NCBI GenBank assembly: GCA_003344405.1
Contig: NOWV01000013.1
Location: 434,001-498,000, forward strand
Reading direction: 5' to 3'
Origin: Trichoplax sp. H2
Taxonomy: Eukaryota; Placozoa; Uniplacotomia; Trichoplacea
Length of the DNA stretch: 64,000 nucleotides
Below are positions 12,077-24,300 of this stretch, in pieces. Position 1 is the stretch's first letter. Each line of letters opens with the position of its first letter. The notes beneath the pieces were generated by a model. The model was given only the letters and a program-made list of their open reading frames with translations, did no database searches and had not been told where the DNA came from. The position numbers were made by a program, and so were the translations under genes.

Positions 12077-15000
12077 ATGGATTTATTGTGCAGTGAGGGT
12101 TTCGAAAAGCAAGCTTATAAAGATCCTGTATTGCAAAAAGAACGTGTTTTACAGAATTTGCTCAAGCTAGAAGAAAATTACCTTCCTAATCGTGACTACT
12201 TCACGAACGTCCAACGTGAAATTAAACCTTTTATGCGATGCATGGTCACTAATTGGATGTTGGACGTAAGTAAATCTGGCTGAAAAATGTTATTTATTAA
12301 TACAGTATCTAGTTCATATTTTAATCGTAGTTTGTCGAAATGGAGTGAAAGCATTATCAGCATCATAAGTGATTATATTATATATTGGTAAGACTTTCCA
12401 TGAAAGGCCGAGCACAGCAGCAGTTTTTCATGCAGCTTTAGATTTGCACGTGTAGAATGTACATATATACTGTAATTATTTTACAACTACCTGTACGATT
12501 CATGGATTACTGCCACTCGATGCTATAGTTTCATAAATTCTCTACATAACGATAGTTTTTTAGGATAAATTGCATATAAAAATTTTATTATTTGCCCGGT
12601 GCATTTCACCTCATGTAGTGGCATTCTCTCCTCGATGCAGCAGCAGAAGCAGCATATTCGAATTCTTATACTGCACTGCATACCTTATCAAATCTTACAT
12701 TTGCACACACTACTCTAGTACCCATTCAGTCAACCGCCTTTTTGGAGAATGATAAGAATTATATCGTTAGATAATGGTATTAATTTTATAGATATGCGTA
12801 GATACCGTACATGTATAGACTTTAATGGTATTAAACGGTACAGTACAAACTGTTATCCGATAATAAAAGGTCTAAATTTAATGGCTGTTGAATTAAATTT
12901 TTTACTAGGTATGTCATGGAGAAAATTGTAACGATAAAGTCTTTCCATTGGCCGTTAATTATTTAGATAGATTTTTATCTATGGTTAGTATCCGTAAAAT
13001 TCGACTGCAATTGGTGGGCAGTGTTTGCTTATTCTTAGCTAGCAAGTTAAAAGATCGTATCCCATTAACTGCTGAAAAATTATGCTCCTGGACCGATTAT
13101 TCAGTTACTTGCCAAGAATTATTGGTAAGTTTTCAAGTATTGTATCGCTACACTTATTTCGATCTGTGTCGGTTGCACTTGCCTACGGTAATAGATTATA
13201 CTTCACAAGTTTTCTTTTTTACCGCATTTTTTATTTCAATATATCATACTGTATCTACCCTATTGATAGTGGTTATTTTTTGTCCTGTATTGAAACACAT
13301 TGACATTGTACGACACAGCTTTTATAAGTGTAGAAATGAGTCATTCTCACACACGTTAACATATATATACAGTATCTATATATAGAGATTAAATTGCTAC
13401 AGTACAATGTATATAGATCCTCGACTATAGAACCATTTCGACAGGCATAGAAACCTTCAACAATTTGACATCCTCGTGTTGCCTGTTGCTATATTTTGCT
13501 TAGAAACGGAAAGCAATTTTTACTAAATCACTACAGCTTTTGAAAGTTTCTCATTTAACGATGAGTAGCATATAATACTTTCGATACAGCTTTCTACTGT
13601 ACTGTAATTAAACTAAATGGTGTTTCACACAATGATGCAGTATATAAAGTCCGTGATTTCGCCATTGAAAGTACATTGAACACTTGATATGATATTAGCA
13701 ACCTACTTCAAGTCATCGCTCCTGAAAGATATTTACTACGAGTTACCATAAATGATATTAAACTGCAATATATGCGTAGATTATGCACTCAATGTAAAAA
13801 ATGTAATCTACAAATGCTTCGAAACCAATGAGGTTGACGGACATAATTGAAGTATTTCGTCACTGTAAACGATGAAATTTAATTACCTATACTGTAATAT
13901 GTATTATTGCTCATCTCTGACCAGAATATATCGTACTACTGTACTTATTTATTTAAAATCCTCTTTAATTAAACGCTTTAAGTGATATTATTATATTGCG
14001 GTTTTTCGTCGATCTAATTTCGAAGAGAAGTCTTACTAAATCGACAGTAGATCTTATTTGACAATCACGATGTCACTTTTTATACATAAAGAGTGGCAAG
14101 ATCTCAAGAATAGCTTTTCTTCTTTGCTCTATTTTTGTTTTAACACAAGTGATTAGTTTCTGATTCTTTGTTTTTGATTATCATTTGTATGCAATCAGTA
14201 AATAAAAAGTTTCCATCACCATACTGTACGTATATGTATATATATAACATTATACTGTAGACATCATATTACACCCGTGATTATTCTGTCAATTTTACCA
14301 TATTAAACCGTATATAATTGTTGAAATCTGCTAAAACGAAAAATCGAAAATATTTAGACCTGCAATCATGCACAATTTAGGATCACTAATATAGCGCGGC
14401 ATCATATCTTGTGATATTGAAATTATTGAATAGAATTTGCTCATGTGTTACTGTACCATAGTTCAAAACTTTAATGATACATTAATACACCCAATTTTTT
14501 TTTGTCTACAAATCGGAGATATGGCAAATTGTTATTTACTGCAATTAGTATAAAATTTATGTCATATCGATAACGCATTGTTCCTCCGCGCATAAATTGC
14601 AGTAAGTATGCATACTCTTGTTTTATTTGTAGCGCTGATCTATTTTATGTATTATCCTTTCCTATTCTATTTTTTTCTCAATCCGTACACAATCGCTTGT
14701 GCCTCATTAAACGTAGCCGTCTTTGTGTCCAGAATAATGCTGAAGTATACATTATAATTATTTATATTTGTTGTCTTTGCTCCCGGCGCTGCCTTAAAGA
14801 ATGTAAAATAAAATGCCACTGCAAATAAGGATCTATACCTATAATCGTTCATAAATTTATCCAGTCGTCAACATAGTAACGTCAACCCAAAGAGGTTTTA
14901 AGTTTTTACATTTCTGTAATACTGCTATCGATAATAATTTAGATATTTACAAACATAATACACTTTGCTAAGTGCTTGATCACGGACTCGTAAAATTTTA

Positions 15001-17184
15001 TTCATCGCACCACTCTTTTATAATGCGAGATCCCTATATTGATACCGTAATTATTATTATTGTAATTATAACAATTCAGTATGATGATAGTTTTGGTGAT
15101 GGTTGCTATTTGTAGATCTGCCCATTAGTATTTAAATACGTTTCACACAAGCTCAGAAAATCTTATAATTTTTAAATGCCTAACATTGGAGATTACTGAA
15201 TGTACGATTCTAGTCGTATTGTCACGAATTCGATCCACTTTTTTACGTTACTTGCGCTTTATAATAAACGTGCGAAATTAAGCGTTGCGCCATAAACTTC
15301 TATAACTGTTATATACTTCCATGTGCAATTTATGCGAGGATATTTTTAAAATTCTGTCTCATTAAGAGTAATTGTGTATCTAGCAAATTACTCCTCCCGT
15401 CTATCGCGATATTAATTAATTTGAGGAGTGGACTTTAGTGCTATAATTTCTTAGTATTGAAGAAACAACTTGTTGATTACAATCATAATCAAATCAACAG
15501 TTATTACTGTATTGCATATAGTCAGCATCGTGGAATATGTACATTGTACAGTATCCATTATAATATTGTATAGGTCATGTAATCAATCCAACGTCATTTG
15601 ATCTAAAGGACCGCTAACAATATCGATGCCCAGCATTGTTATGGAGAACAGGTTATATTCAATTATCGTCAAAAAAACAGAAAGGTCCGCTGACTGGATA
15701 GACACACAGTACTGTACATTAATGCATAATGTAATTCATTAACAATATGTCCGTCACTGTCATCACCTTACATAATTCATAATTGAAGAAATGCATTTAT
15801 AATATATACAGTATATATATATACTGTATTTAATGATTCATAATATTGTAAACTATCAACATTTTTGCAAGGCTTCAAAAATTACTTTCGAACGTTAATT
15901 TTATTCTACGTATATACGACTGTAATCGAATTACGGACTTTTGTTGCCGACAAAATATTGTTGCATATAGTAAACAGGACAATATGACGTACAGTGCTGT
16001 TTAATTGATGTACTGTATGTTCAACGACTTTCTTTGATATTTACCGTAAATGAGAAGTGCCTGATTGCACTATTTTTCTTTTCATGTATTTTAATTACAG
16101 TATCGACCTGTAATTAGACCACTATTATGAAAGTAATTTCTTACGCTGACCTTTATTTCGTGTTTTTATTAACGTGTGCCAGAGTGTAACCGGTAGCTGC
16201 AACACTATGCTATTTCATTTCTGTCACGTAAAATTTTAATGCATATTAAATGGGCTTAAAAATATTTTGTCTTCCGGCTGATTATTCATTGATGCATGAC
16301 ATGACAATGCATAGTTACTCTATTGCATGCTGATATCAAGACTACATCTGGATTTGCTTACTGGCATTGCATTCTAGTCTCTAGATTAATGTATAACGTA
16401 ATGTTTATTATGAATGAATTGAAACTAACTATTTTTAAATTTTCTTTTATCTTATTTCACTGTAGGATTGGGAATTACTCTTATTAGAAAAGCTCAAATG
16501 GGATTTGGGCTCAGTTACTCCGCTAGATTTTTTAGATCAAATTCTTTATCGATTGAGTTTTGAATTAAAAGATTATGTTCATATGCTCAAAAAGCACGCA
16601 TATACATTAATTGCATTATGCTGTACAGGTCAGTATATCAAAAAAGATCTCATTCTTGATATCTTTTAATTTTGACGTAAACCTTATTGTATCTGTCAAG
16701 CATTGCTGAACATCCCACTTTTTTTGCTCTTTAGACTTTCAATTGTGTACTAATCCACCGTCAATGATAGCTGGTGGGTGTATCTTATGCGCCTTAGCTG
16801 GTGTCTTACCTCAAAATGACAACTCCATTGCCATAGTTAATCGTATTGTACAGAAAATAACTAGCATTGAACCGGTAAGAACTACTACATTATTGATGGC
16901 TGTGAATGTCCAAAAATACAAGTCCTAAAGAGTAGTTACTGTATTGGACTTTACTATTATTTACTAAAGTAATGCAGCATATATTCAGTAAAATTTTATG
17001 CAATACAATTTCTGATTCTGAGCTCTGCATTTAACAGGATTATTTGATCTGCTGTAAAGAACAAGTCGAAGATCTTTTATCGAAAACCAATTCAAGCCAT
17101 AAAATCGATCAAATCGATGGTGCTAATGGTTACATGAGTGAAACACCGACAGACTTAGACGATATGCAGCATCTTGTAACTTAA
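12077..17184 (+). CDS. CCND: D-type cyclin
   Basis: Five exons: 12077-12265, 12909-13124, 16466-16628, 16735-16874, 17038-17184; 284 aa, close to the ~290 aa of vertebrate D cyclins. The start ATG has A at -3 and opens the reading frame typical of the family. Residues 3-7 are LLCSE, a match to the LxCxE pocket-protein-binding motif. The cyclin box follows ([11 protein letters not shown], then [10 protein letters not shown], then IPLTAEKLC), then a C-terminal cyclin fold with the family-typical NPPSMIAGG. The tail carries ETPTDLDD around T272-P273, like the GSK3-site phosphodegron of cyclin D1. Role by family: regulatory subunit of CDK4/6, driving Rb phosphorylation at G1. Intron 2 is unusually long for the window (3.3 kb). 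Which vertebrate D cyclin it resembles most cannot be said; probably pre-duplication. Confidence 0.95.
13125..16465 (+). other. Large intron 2 of the cyclin D gene
   Basis: A 3.3-kb intron bounded by GT at 13125 and a TTTCACTGTAG acceptor ending at 16465, when most introns in the window are under 1 kb. No nested gene is recognised. It contains AT-rich palindromes, including a perfect 24-bp one at 15806-15829, and scattered TACTG words. One minus-strand open frame (14667-14852) ends in a vaguely RNase-H-like stretch but is too short to call. Confidence 0.7.
15806..15829. repeat. Perfect 24-bp palindrome
   Basis: ATACAGTATATA followed directly by its exact reverse complement, with no spacer, inside cyclin D intron 2. 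It combines the window's recurrent ACAGT/ACTGT word with a TA run, so it may be a by-product of that microsatellite family. Confidence 0.7.
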
Positions 17185-17237
17185 AAACTTTTCCTATTGC
17201 TGCTATAAGCGAGATATTGTAATTTGATCATCTTCAA

Positions 17238-17243
17238 AATAAA
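17238..17243 (+). terminator. Candidate polyadenylation signal for cyclin D
   Basis: AATAAA lies 54 bases after the TAA at 17184, followed by an A-rich then T-rich stretch. A second AATAAA near 17897 could serve a longer 3' UTR. Confidence 0.45.
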
Positions 17244-17394
17244 AAAATTGATAACAAATCATGCGCTAGTGCATCATTTTAAGAATAATAATATTACTAT
17301 ATATAAAATTTAATAAGCCTGCTTTTTCCAACGATACATGTTATGCTATCTTTTATCATTTATACGTATATCTTATTACAAGTATCGTAAGGCA

Positions 17395-17396
17395 AC

Positions 17397-17427
<31 letters not shown>

Positions 17428-17429
17428 TC
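17395..17429. repeat. (TA)n microsatellite
   Basis: A run of CATATA/TATATA of about 35 bases, downstream of the cyclin D stop codon. Confidence 0.85.
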
Positions 17430-19537
17430 ACACTTTGTGAGTGTGTAATTGATGACAACTCTAATGACAATAATGTAGAGCACGTTTTGACTTCTTTGCC
17501 TGAACTAAGGCTATGATACCATAGCGAAATAATAGTGGATATCAATCCTCGAATAGCATAATTATCACCTAGTACTATGTTGCTTTTTCCTCATTCTAAT
17601 GTAATGTAACACAAGATGCGATCATATTTCATTTATTTTTATTCGCATCTGATTGTACGTCAGTTTCTTGAAAATTCGTGTGCAGCGTTTAATGCCTTCG
17701 AAGTCTACACTTTAATGAAGACCCTTGGCGAGATGTTATAAATCGATATCCTAGTATCATGTAATTGAACGAATGTGTGATACAATATATGGGTGTTCAA
17801 GAATGCTTTCTTTCACTAGATCGCGGAGAGGTGTTATTCGTAGTAATTTTTATTCAACTCTTGTAATGTCCACCTTTTGTAAACTTATTTTATAGAAATA
17901 AAAATATTTTTCAATTGGAAAACTGCACTGCTGGCTCCATGTGTATATTCATTGGTATTGTATGTACTGTTTGCATCTATTGAAGGCAGTGGATATTATA
18001 ATCCGTGATACGTTCAAAATTTAAAGCACCTTGATTCTTGGTGATAGTTTACGTTATCAACTGCATTATGCCAATCACTAGAGTAGAGGTAGACAAGAAA
18101 TTATAAAACACCATTGCCTATTAGAGTATGCGGATTAGCTGAGTATATAGTGAAATCTTTAGCTTGGCATGATTATGAGACTGCGAGCAATGTAATAAAC
18201 AAGCTGTGGTACCTTAATCTAGGATTTTTGACATTATGGCATGACTTGACAAATTATTATGAAATATTTTCCCCGTGAGGCTACTGTACGTCTATCGTAG
18301 GTTAGAAATTGATCATTGGAATCGTTTGCTCCTCTCGATGTTATTGAAAGCAATGTCGATCATTGATTGATGCTAATTAATACGTACTAGAAAGATCCAA
18401 ATAGCACATATGGTCCATTGCACATTTCTAATCAGTGATCGGATTTTGATAAATAATCTATTCGATATTACTTGATGATTTGGCCTAGGTGATATCTCGC
18501 TATGGATGATTTACTTGTATGTATTGTAGTTGTATTCTAGGGCTGCACAATAAAGTCAAGAAGCATGAATGTGTGTGTAACTAGTAAAATAATTCATGGC
18601 TAAAAACTTTGCATATCGTTACTGTAAGTAATTGGACTACTAATTCTAATTGAAAGTAGCAATGTGGTAGCTTAGTATGGATAAGTATCAGCAACAATTA
18701 TCACCCTATACAGCATATTGCGTTTATCGTATAGTGGTGACCATTGAATTGCTTTCGGTCGTAGACATCGATGAAAAGTACTAATGCATTATTATAACAG
18801 ACGAGCATCTGTAAAACAATATATAGAGTCTCAGGTATGGCACATTGCATCATCAAGTATGTATGGCATCCAGATCTGTACTCTACAGAGCGTAACATGC
18901 ATATATAAATATACAAATCACTTTTATATTTTAATATTAATTAGTGGTCATGAAGTTAATCAAATTATAGAATTATTCTTATTGATTTCTAAATCACACC
19001 ATTGTCTATTGCATTCCTGATTGCAACGTACTGGATGATGGACCACTACAACACCGGCTTGTAATGGTGCATGAATTGGTATCCAATATGTACAGGATAT
19101 TGTACAACGAACTCACTAATGCATCTTTTTTGCTCGCTTACGACATAGCATAACCTTTACTCTGGACTTTCAAATTGACAGACAAGACGTCTCATTCTGC
19201 ATATTAAATTAATTATTCATTGCACAGCATCATCCACTACGCACAAATATCATCAGTCTCTTTACTGACCATTTACATGATTTTGCAGTATACTCGCTCT
19301 CCTGCATAAACCCTATTGCAGTCTCATTTGTGGATGCACTGTCGCCCCAAAATAACCCTCCAGCCTGTGGCTTTTGTATGGGCTTTTGCTGACTTGGTGT
19401 TAACTATGCCTTCAACACAAAACTGAACCATGGAATCAAAGTTTTACGAGGACCTCAGCTGTACTCTACTGTGCTTACTGCGTGCTGTACAGTGTATATG
19501 TGGTATACTGTATAACCAATATCAACTGATTCATCCT

Positions 19538-21230
19538 CCAGTCTATCAACCTAGTCAAAACAGAAGACTACAGTAAAAGTGATGCCACTATAATACCATT
19601 AGAATGCTGTCTACAAGTGACAATTATTTTTTCCCCTATACTGTAGTCATCACTTTCTGCTACAGTAATCCCAGTGTTCAACTAAACAGAGTTTATACGA
19701 GTGACTACTGACAGTCACTGACCCATCCAGTTTATCAACCTAGTCAAAACAGAAGACTACAGTACAGTAAAAGTAATGTCACTATAATAGCATTAGAATG
19801 CTGTCTACAAGTGACATTTGTTTTTTCCCCTATACTTTAGTCATCACTTTCTGCTACAGTTAATCCCAGTGTTCAACTAAACAGAGTTTATACGAGTGAG
19901 TGCTGACCGAAACTGACTCACTAACTTATTCACTCTATCAACCTAGTCAAAACAGCACATGATAGTAAAAGTGATATTACTATAATATCATTAGAATGCT
20001 GTCTACAAGTGATATTTGTTTTTTCCCCTATACTTTAGTCATCACTTTCTGCTACAGTATCCCAGTGTTCAACTAAACAGAGTTTATACGAGTGACTACT
20101 GAAATCACTGACCCATCCAGTTTATCAACCTAGTCAAAACAGAAGACAACAGTACAGTAAAAGTAATGTCACTATAATAGCATTAGAATACTGTCAACAT
20201 GTGACATTTGTTTTGTTCCCTATACTGTACTTTAGTGACAGACTACAGTACAGTAAAAGTAGTGTCACTATAATAGGATTAGAATACTGTCTACATGTGA
20301 CATTTGTTTTGTTCCGTATACTGTACTTTAGTGATAGACTACAGTACAGTAAAAGTAATGTCACTATAATAGCATTAGAATTCTGTCTACAAGTGATATT
20401 TGTTTTTTCCCCTATACTTTAGTCATCACTTTCTGCTACAGTAATCCCAGTGTTCAACTAAACAGAGTTTATACGAGTGACTACTGAAATCACTGACCCA
20501 TCCAGTTAATCAACCTAGTCAAAACAGAAGACAACAGTACAGTAAAAGTAATGTCACTATAATAGCATTAGAATACTGTCTACAAGTGACATTTGTTTTG
20601 TTCCGTATACTGTACTTCAGTGATAGACTACAGTACAGTAAAAGTAATGTCACTATAATAGCATTAGAATACTGTCTACATGTGACATTTGTTTTGTTCC
20701 CTATACTGTACTTTAGTGATATCTACGAGTGACTGCTGAGCGTCACTGACTCATCCAGTTTATCAACCTAGTCAAAACAGAAGACTACAGTACAGTAAAA
20801 GTAATGTCACTATAATAGCATTAGAATACTGTCTACAAGTGACATTTGTTTTGTTCCGTATACTGTACTTCAGTGATAGACTACAGTACAGTAAAAGTAA
20901 TGTCACTATAATACCATTAGAATACTGTCTACAAGTGACATTTGTTTTGTTCCGTATACTGTACGTTAGTGATATCTACGAGTGACTGCTGAGCGTCACT
21001 GACTCATCCAGTTTATCAACCAAGTTAAAACACAAGTGTACAGTGTAGAAACAGTACGTGTCAGTGGTGACCACTGACCCTCAGTAAAAGTAATGTCATT
21101 ATAATACGATCAGAATGTTGTCTACAAGTGACATTTATTTTTCGCGTATGCTTAAGTGGTAACTTGCTAGTACAGTTAACCAGATGCGAAACTAAACACA
21201 GTTGATACGGTATAGTACTGGTGGTGGCGT
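19538..21230. repeat. Two-tier tandem array (96-bp monomer, ~193-bp long form)
   Basis: The word GTAAAAGT, mostly followed by TGTCACTATAATA, recurs at about 19573, 19767, 19965, 20157, 20253, 20349, 20542, 20638, 20795, 20891 and 21083. The steps are about 194, 198, 192, 96, 96, 193, 96, 157, 96 and 192. The short unit is thus 96 bp, and the long unit is the short unit plus a ~97-bp second module that carries the CCAGTTTATCAACCTAGTC and AACTAAACAGAGTTTATACG stretches. Copies are only slightly diverged, so the array is young or homogenised. It ends about 100 bp before the cortactin ATG, so it lies in that gene's promoter or 5' UTR. No transposase or coding potential is seen. Confidence 0.88.
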
Positions 21231-21335
21231 GCTGAGCGTGTCGTGCACACAGTACTTCAACTGTCTTTTACAAGTCCCATGATCTTCCTCTTCAGTACCA
21301 GTTACACAAACTTCTCGAAGAAGGCGTTTAGCAAG

Positions 21336-24300
21336 ATGTGGCGAGCTGGTGTGGATACCAAATTTTCGACTACAGAAAGCCCTGAAGATGACGACTGGGA
21401 AACTGATCCTGATTTCGTAGTAAGTATTGTATATTAGTTATGATAGTTATACTATAAATTATGGAATTGACATTAGCACAGTGACTGTTGTGTAAGAAAG
21501 TTGCAATTCCATTGCGCTAAAACTGCCCGGTACTGTACGCATGAACGATGGTAAGTAGTTATGATGAAGTAGACGACTAGAGAAGAGCGACAATTCTTAC
21601 ACAGTACTTTCATCACTGGATGCAATTCGACTTCGAAAACTTGAGTATTATACTTGTCTAATGTATAGTTTGCAATGCCATTCTTAAAGTATGAATCCTA
21701 CTCATTTATACGTATACTGTTACGCAGTGTACAGAGATGATGGAGTTGTTCTACAAGTTGAAGCATTGTTATTCACTTCCTGGGTTACAACATGGTTAGA
21801 CCTGAGGATATTATGATGCATACGAGTTTATCCACTAGTCTATCATCCATCAATTTGTAGACGGTACTGGGATAAAAATTGCCCTTTTTGATCAATAAAG
21901 TGATGAAGACTTCATGTTAGTCAGTAGCAGTACAGAGAGTCATTACTCTATAGTGATTTGTTTTGAAACTAAACTGGGATTATGTGTACAATTTCCCATC
22001 TCTATTATTGACTGTACACGTACGAGTATATTCTAATCAATGGGAGTAGTAATAAAGTGATCAAGAGTACTGTACAGCTAGTCGGCTTTTCATAGTTGTC
22101 CCTTGAAACATTATACTACATTACATCTTAGTCATTGGGAGTACCAATAGTTACTTTTCTTTACTTATAAGTATACATTGATACTAAATTGGGATTATGT
22201 GTAAGAATTAGGCGTACTGTATACTCGGTCAGCAAGGACACAAAGTATCACGAGCACTTACTCTGTACAGTCAATCGGATTTGTATATAAATGGTCAGCC
22301 TTTCATAACTACAGTACGTTTTGTTACTAAATCAGACATAGACTACGTGTAGAACTTTCTATTGCCTACTGTACCTTACGTTTGTTTATATGCTAGTCAA
22401 GATAAGTGCAGTAGCCAGCTTGTGATAGTTATACATTTTGATATCAAGCTGTACGTCTACTATGTAATTTCCTGTTCCCCACCACAATATATACCAAGCC
22501 TTCCAATTAATATGTTCAGTTAGGGTTAGGGCAATACTACCGGTTTAGGAAGCGATGTTGTCTTCTAATAACTATAATGCGACAAGTATTAGCTGCAAAG
22601 GCTTGCACTAACTAAATACTGAAGTTAACGCAATACTGAAGTAGCAAGTCGAGCTCTAAGGCGTACATAGTTGTAGATGTAGCCATATTTTGCGGTGTTG
22701 CATTCGTAGATCTGTCAAAATTAATACCATTGCTAAGTACGAAGTCGAAAAGGTACTTGCCCAAGACTTGGCTACAATTTACAGTATTATAATGTACAGT
22801 TGCCAAAGTTAGTACCATTATTAAGTGACAAGTCGAATAGGTACCTACTACAGAACATAACAAAATACTAGGTTATACAGTTGCAGATCCGGCCACTATT
22901 TCCAGTCTTATAAATTTACAATATTGTTCCACTCATTGCTTAGACTTTACTACCGCTGGCTCGTTTTACATTATTAACACATTACGATCAAGTACTTCTA
23001 TCATACAAACTAATTTTTTCTCCCCTGTTTATTTTTACACTTTCTAGAACGATGTTACTGAGGAAGAGCAGCGGTTCGGATCCAAAACAGTCGAAGGTTC
23101 TGGTTCACAGCGAGTCCTCGAGTGAGTTCTACTCTTACATACAAAGCACAGTATTTTTTATAATACAGTACGTTTCCCAAACTACCAGATGAATGAACCT
23201 AAGACTGACATTTAATTGTTTACTTGCAACAAACCGCCATGTATAGTATTGATCTTCAACGTGTCTTTGATATAACATGAAATAGTTAACAGAATCATCA
23301 TGTTATCTTCCTAAGTAATTTATCTTTAAATGATAGAAGAATATTGTCAAAACAAGATTTAACTTTGTCATTACCGTATATTGTATTTCATGTATTTGCA
23401 TGTGATATTCCCTGAAACACACTTTACTCATAATAGCGTAGATCAACTTAACATCTTAAGGTGCTCTACTTTAGTATAAAGCTATATTAAAAATTATGTT
23501 ATTTTCTTTACAGCATGAATAAACTGAGAGATGATGTTAAGGACTCTGATAAGAAGAGTAAGGAGGGTAAGTTATTCCATGTAACGTTAATAATGTCGAT
23601 AGGGTGATAAAATTTTTCATTCTTAAACTTTAAACTTTTTTAAATATCTATCTTTCATTTTATACATACATGTATATAGCTCAAGGGTATCCTGAAAGAC
23701 TATCAAATCCATCTTACTCTTTTGATATAATACTTACACCTACTCACATATTTCCATTGGAGCAAAGTTATTTGTAGTTAATGTACTCAATATCTAGTTT
23801 GAAACTGCTCAAACTACTACTATATATGAAAGGTTTTTAAAACTTGTACTTGCTGGTTGTAACTTCGAATTTTAATAGGAAACAGAATTCTGCCAATATT
23901 CATGTGATCAGTTCTTGTACAGGCGTACCGGTAGCTAGTTTCGTTATATTTTCATTATCCTGCGGCACTAAATTTTTTATTCTAGTTGTTTTGCCTTTCT
24001 TTTGAGACTGGAGTTAATTCATAAATAATAGTTTACAAAAGTTGTCAGCTTAACTGAAGTATATTAGACCTAAATACAGCTACGGATACGGCGGACAATT
24101 TGGCGTACAAAAGGACCGTATGGACAAGGTAATACGTTGTTTATATTATTATATATTATCATTAATTGTAAGTTTATTTAAATCATTGTAGGTATCGGAT
24201 ATGTTGTCGTAATGAAAGCAATTAGTTTAGGCTGCTTAATTTGATAACACAAACTATCTTATCTAATAATTTCTATAGCTATTCACTTTATCATATTGTA

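Larger units (their letters stand above)
17185..19537. other. Intergenic spacer after cyclin D
   Basis: Contains the probable cyclin D 3' UTR, a TA/CATA dinucleotide microsatellite at about 17395-17429, and otherwise unremarkable AT-rich sequence. No exon or RNA gene is recognised. Two opposing open frames at 18701-19020 overlap each other and have no family features. Confidence 0.55.

Noticed and set aside
14667-14852. Minus-strand frame ending in an RNase-H-like AxNEAQAIxxGL stretch inside cyclin D intron 2
   Set aside because: Only about 20 residues look retroelement-like; no neighbouring reverse transcriptase or repeats were seen.
24068-24128. Acceptor at AATACAG (24080) for the first cortactin repeat exon
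   Set aside because: It would be phase-compatible in the same class, but would drop the GPK-equivalent residues; the acceptor at 24067 with the 7-nt exon restores the family sequence.
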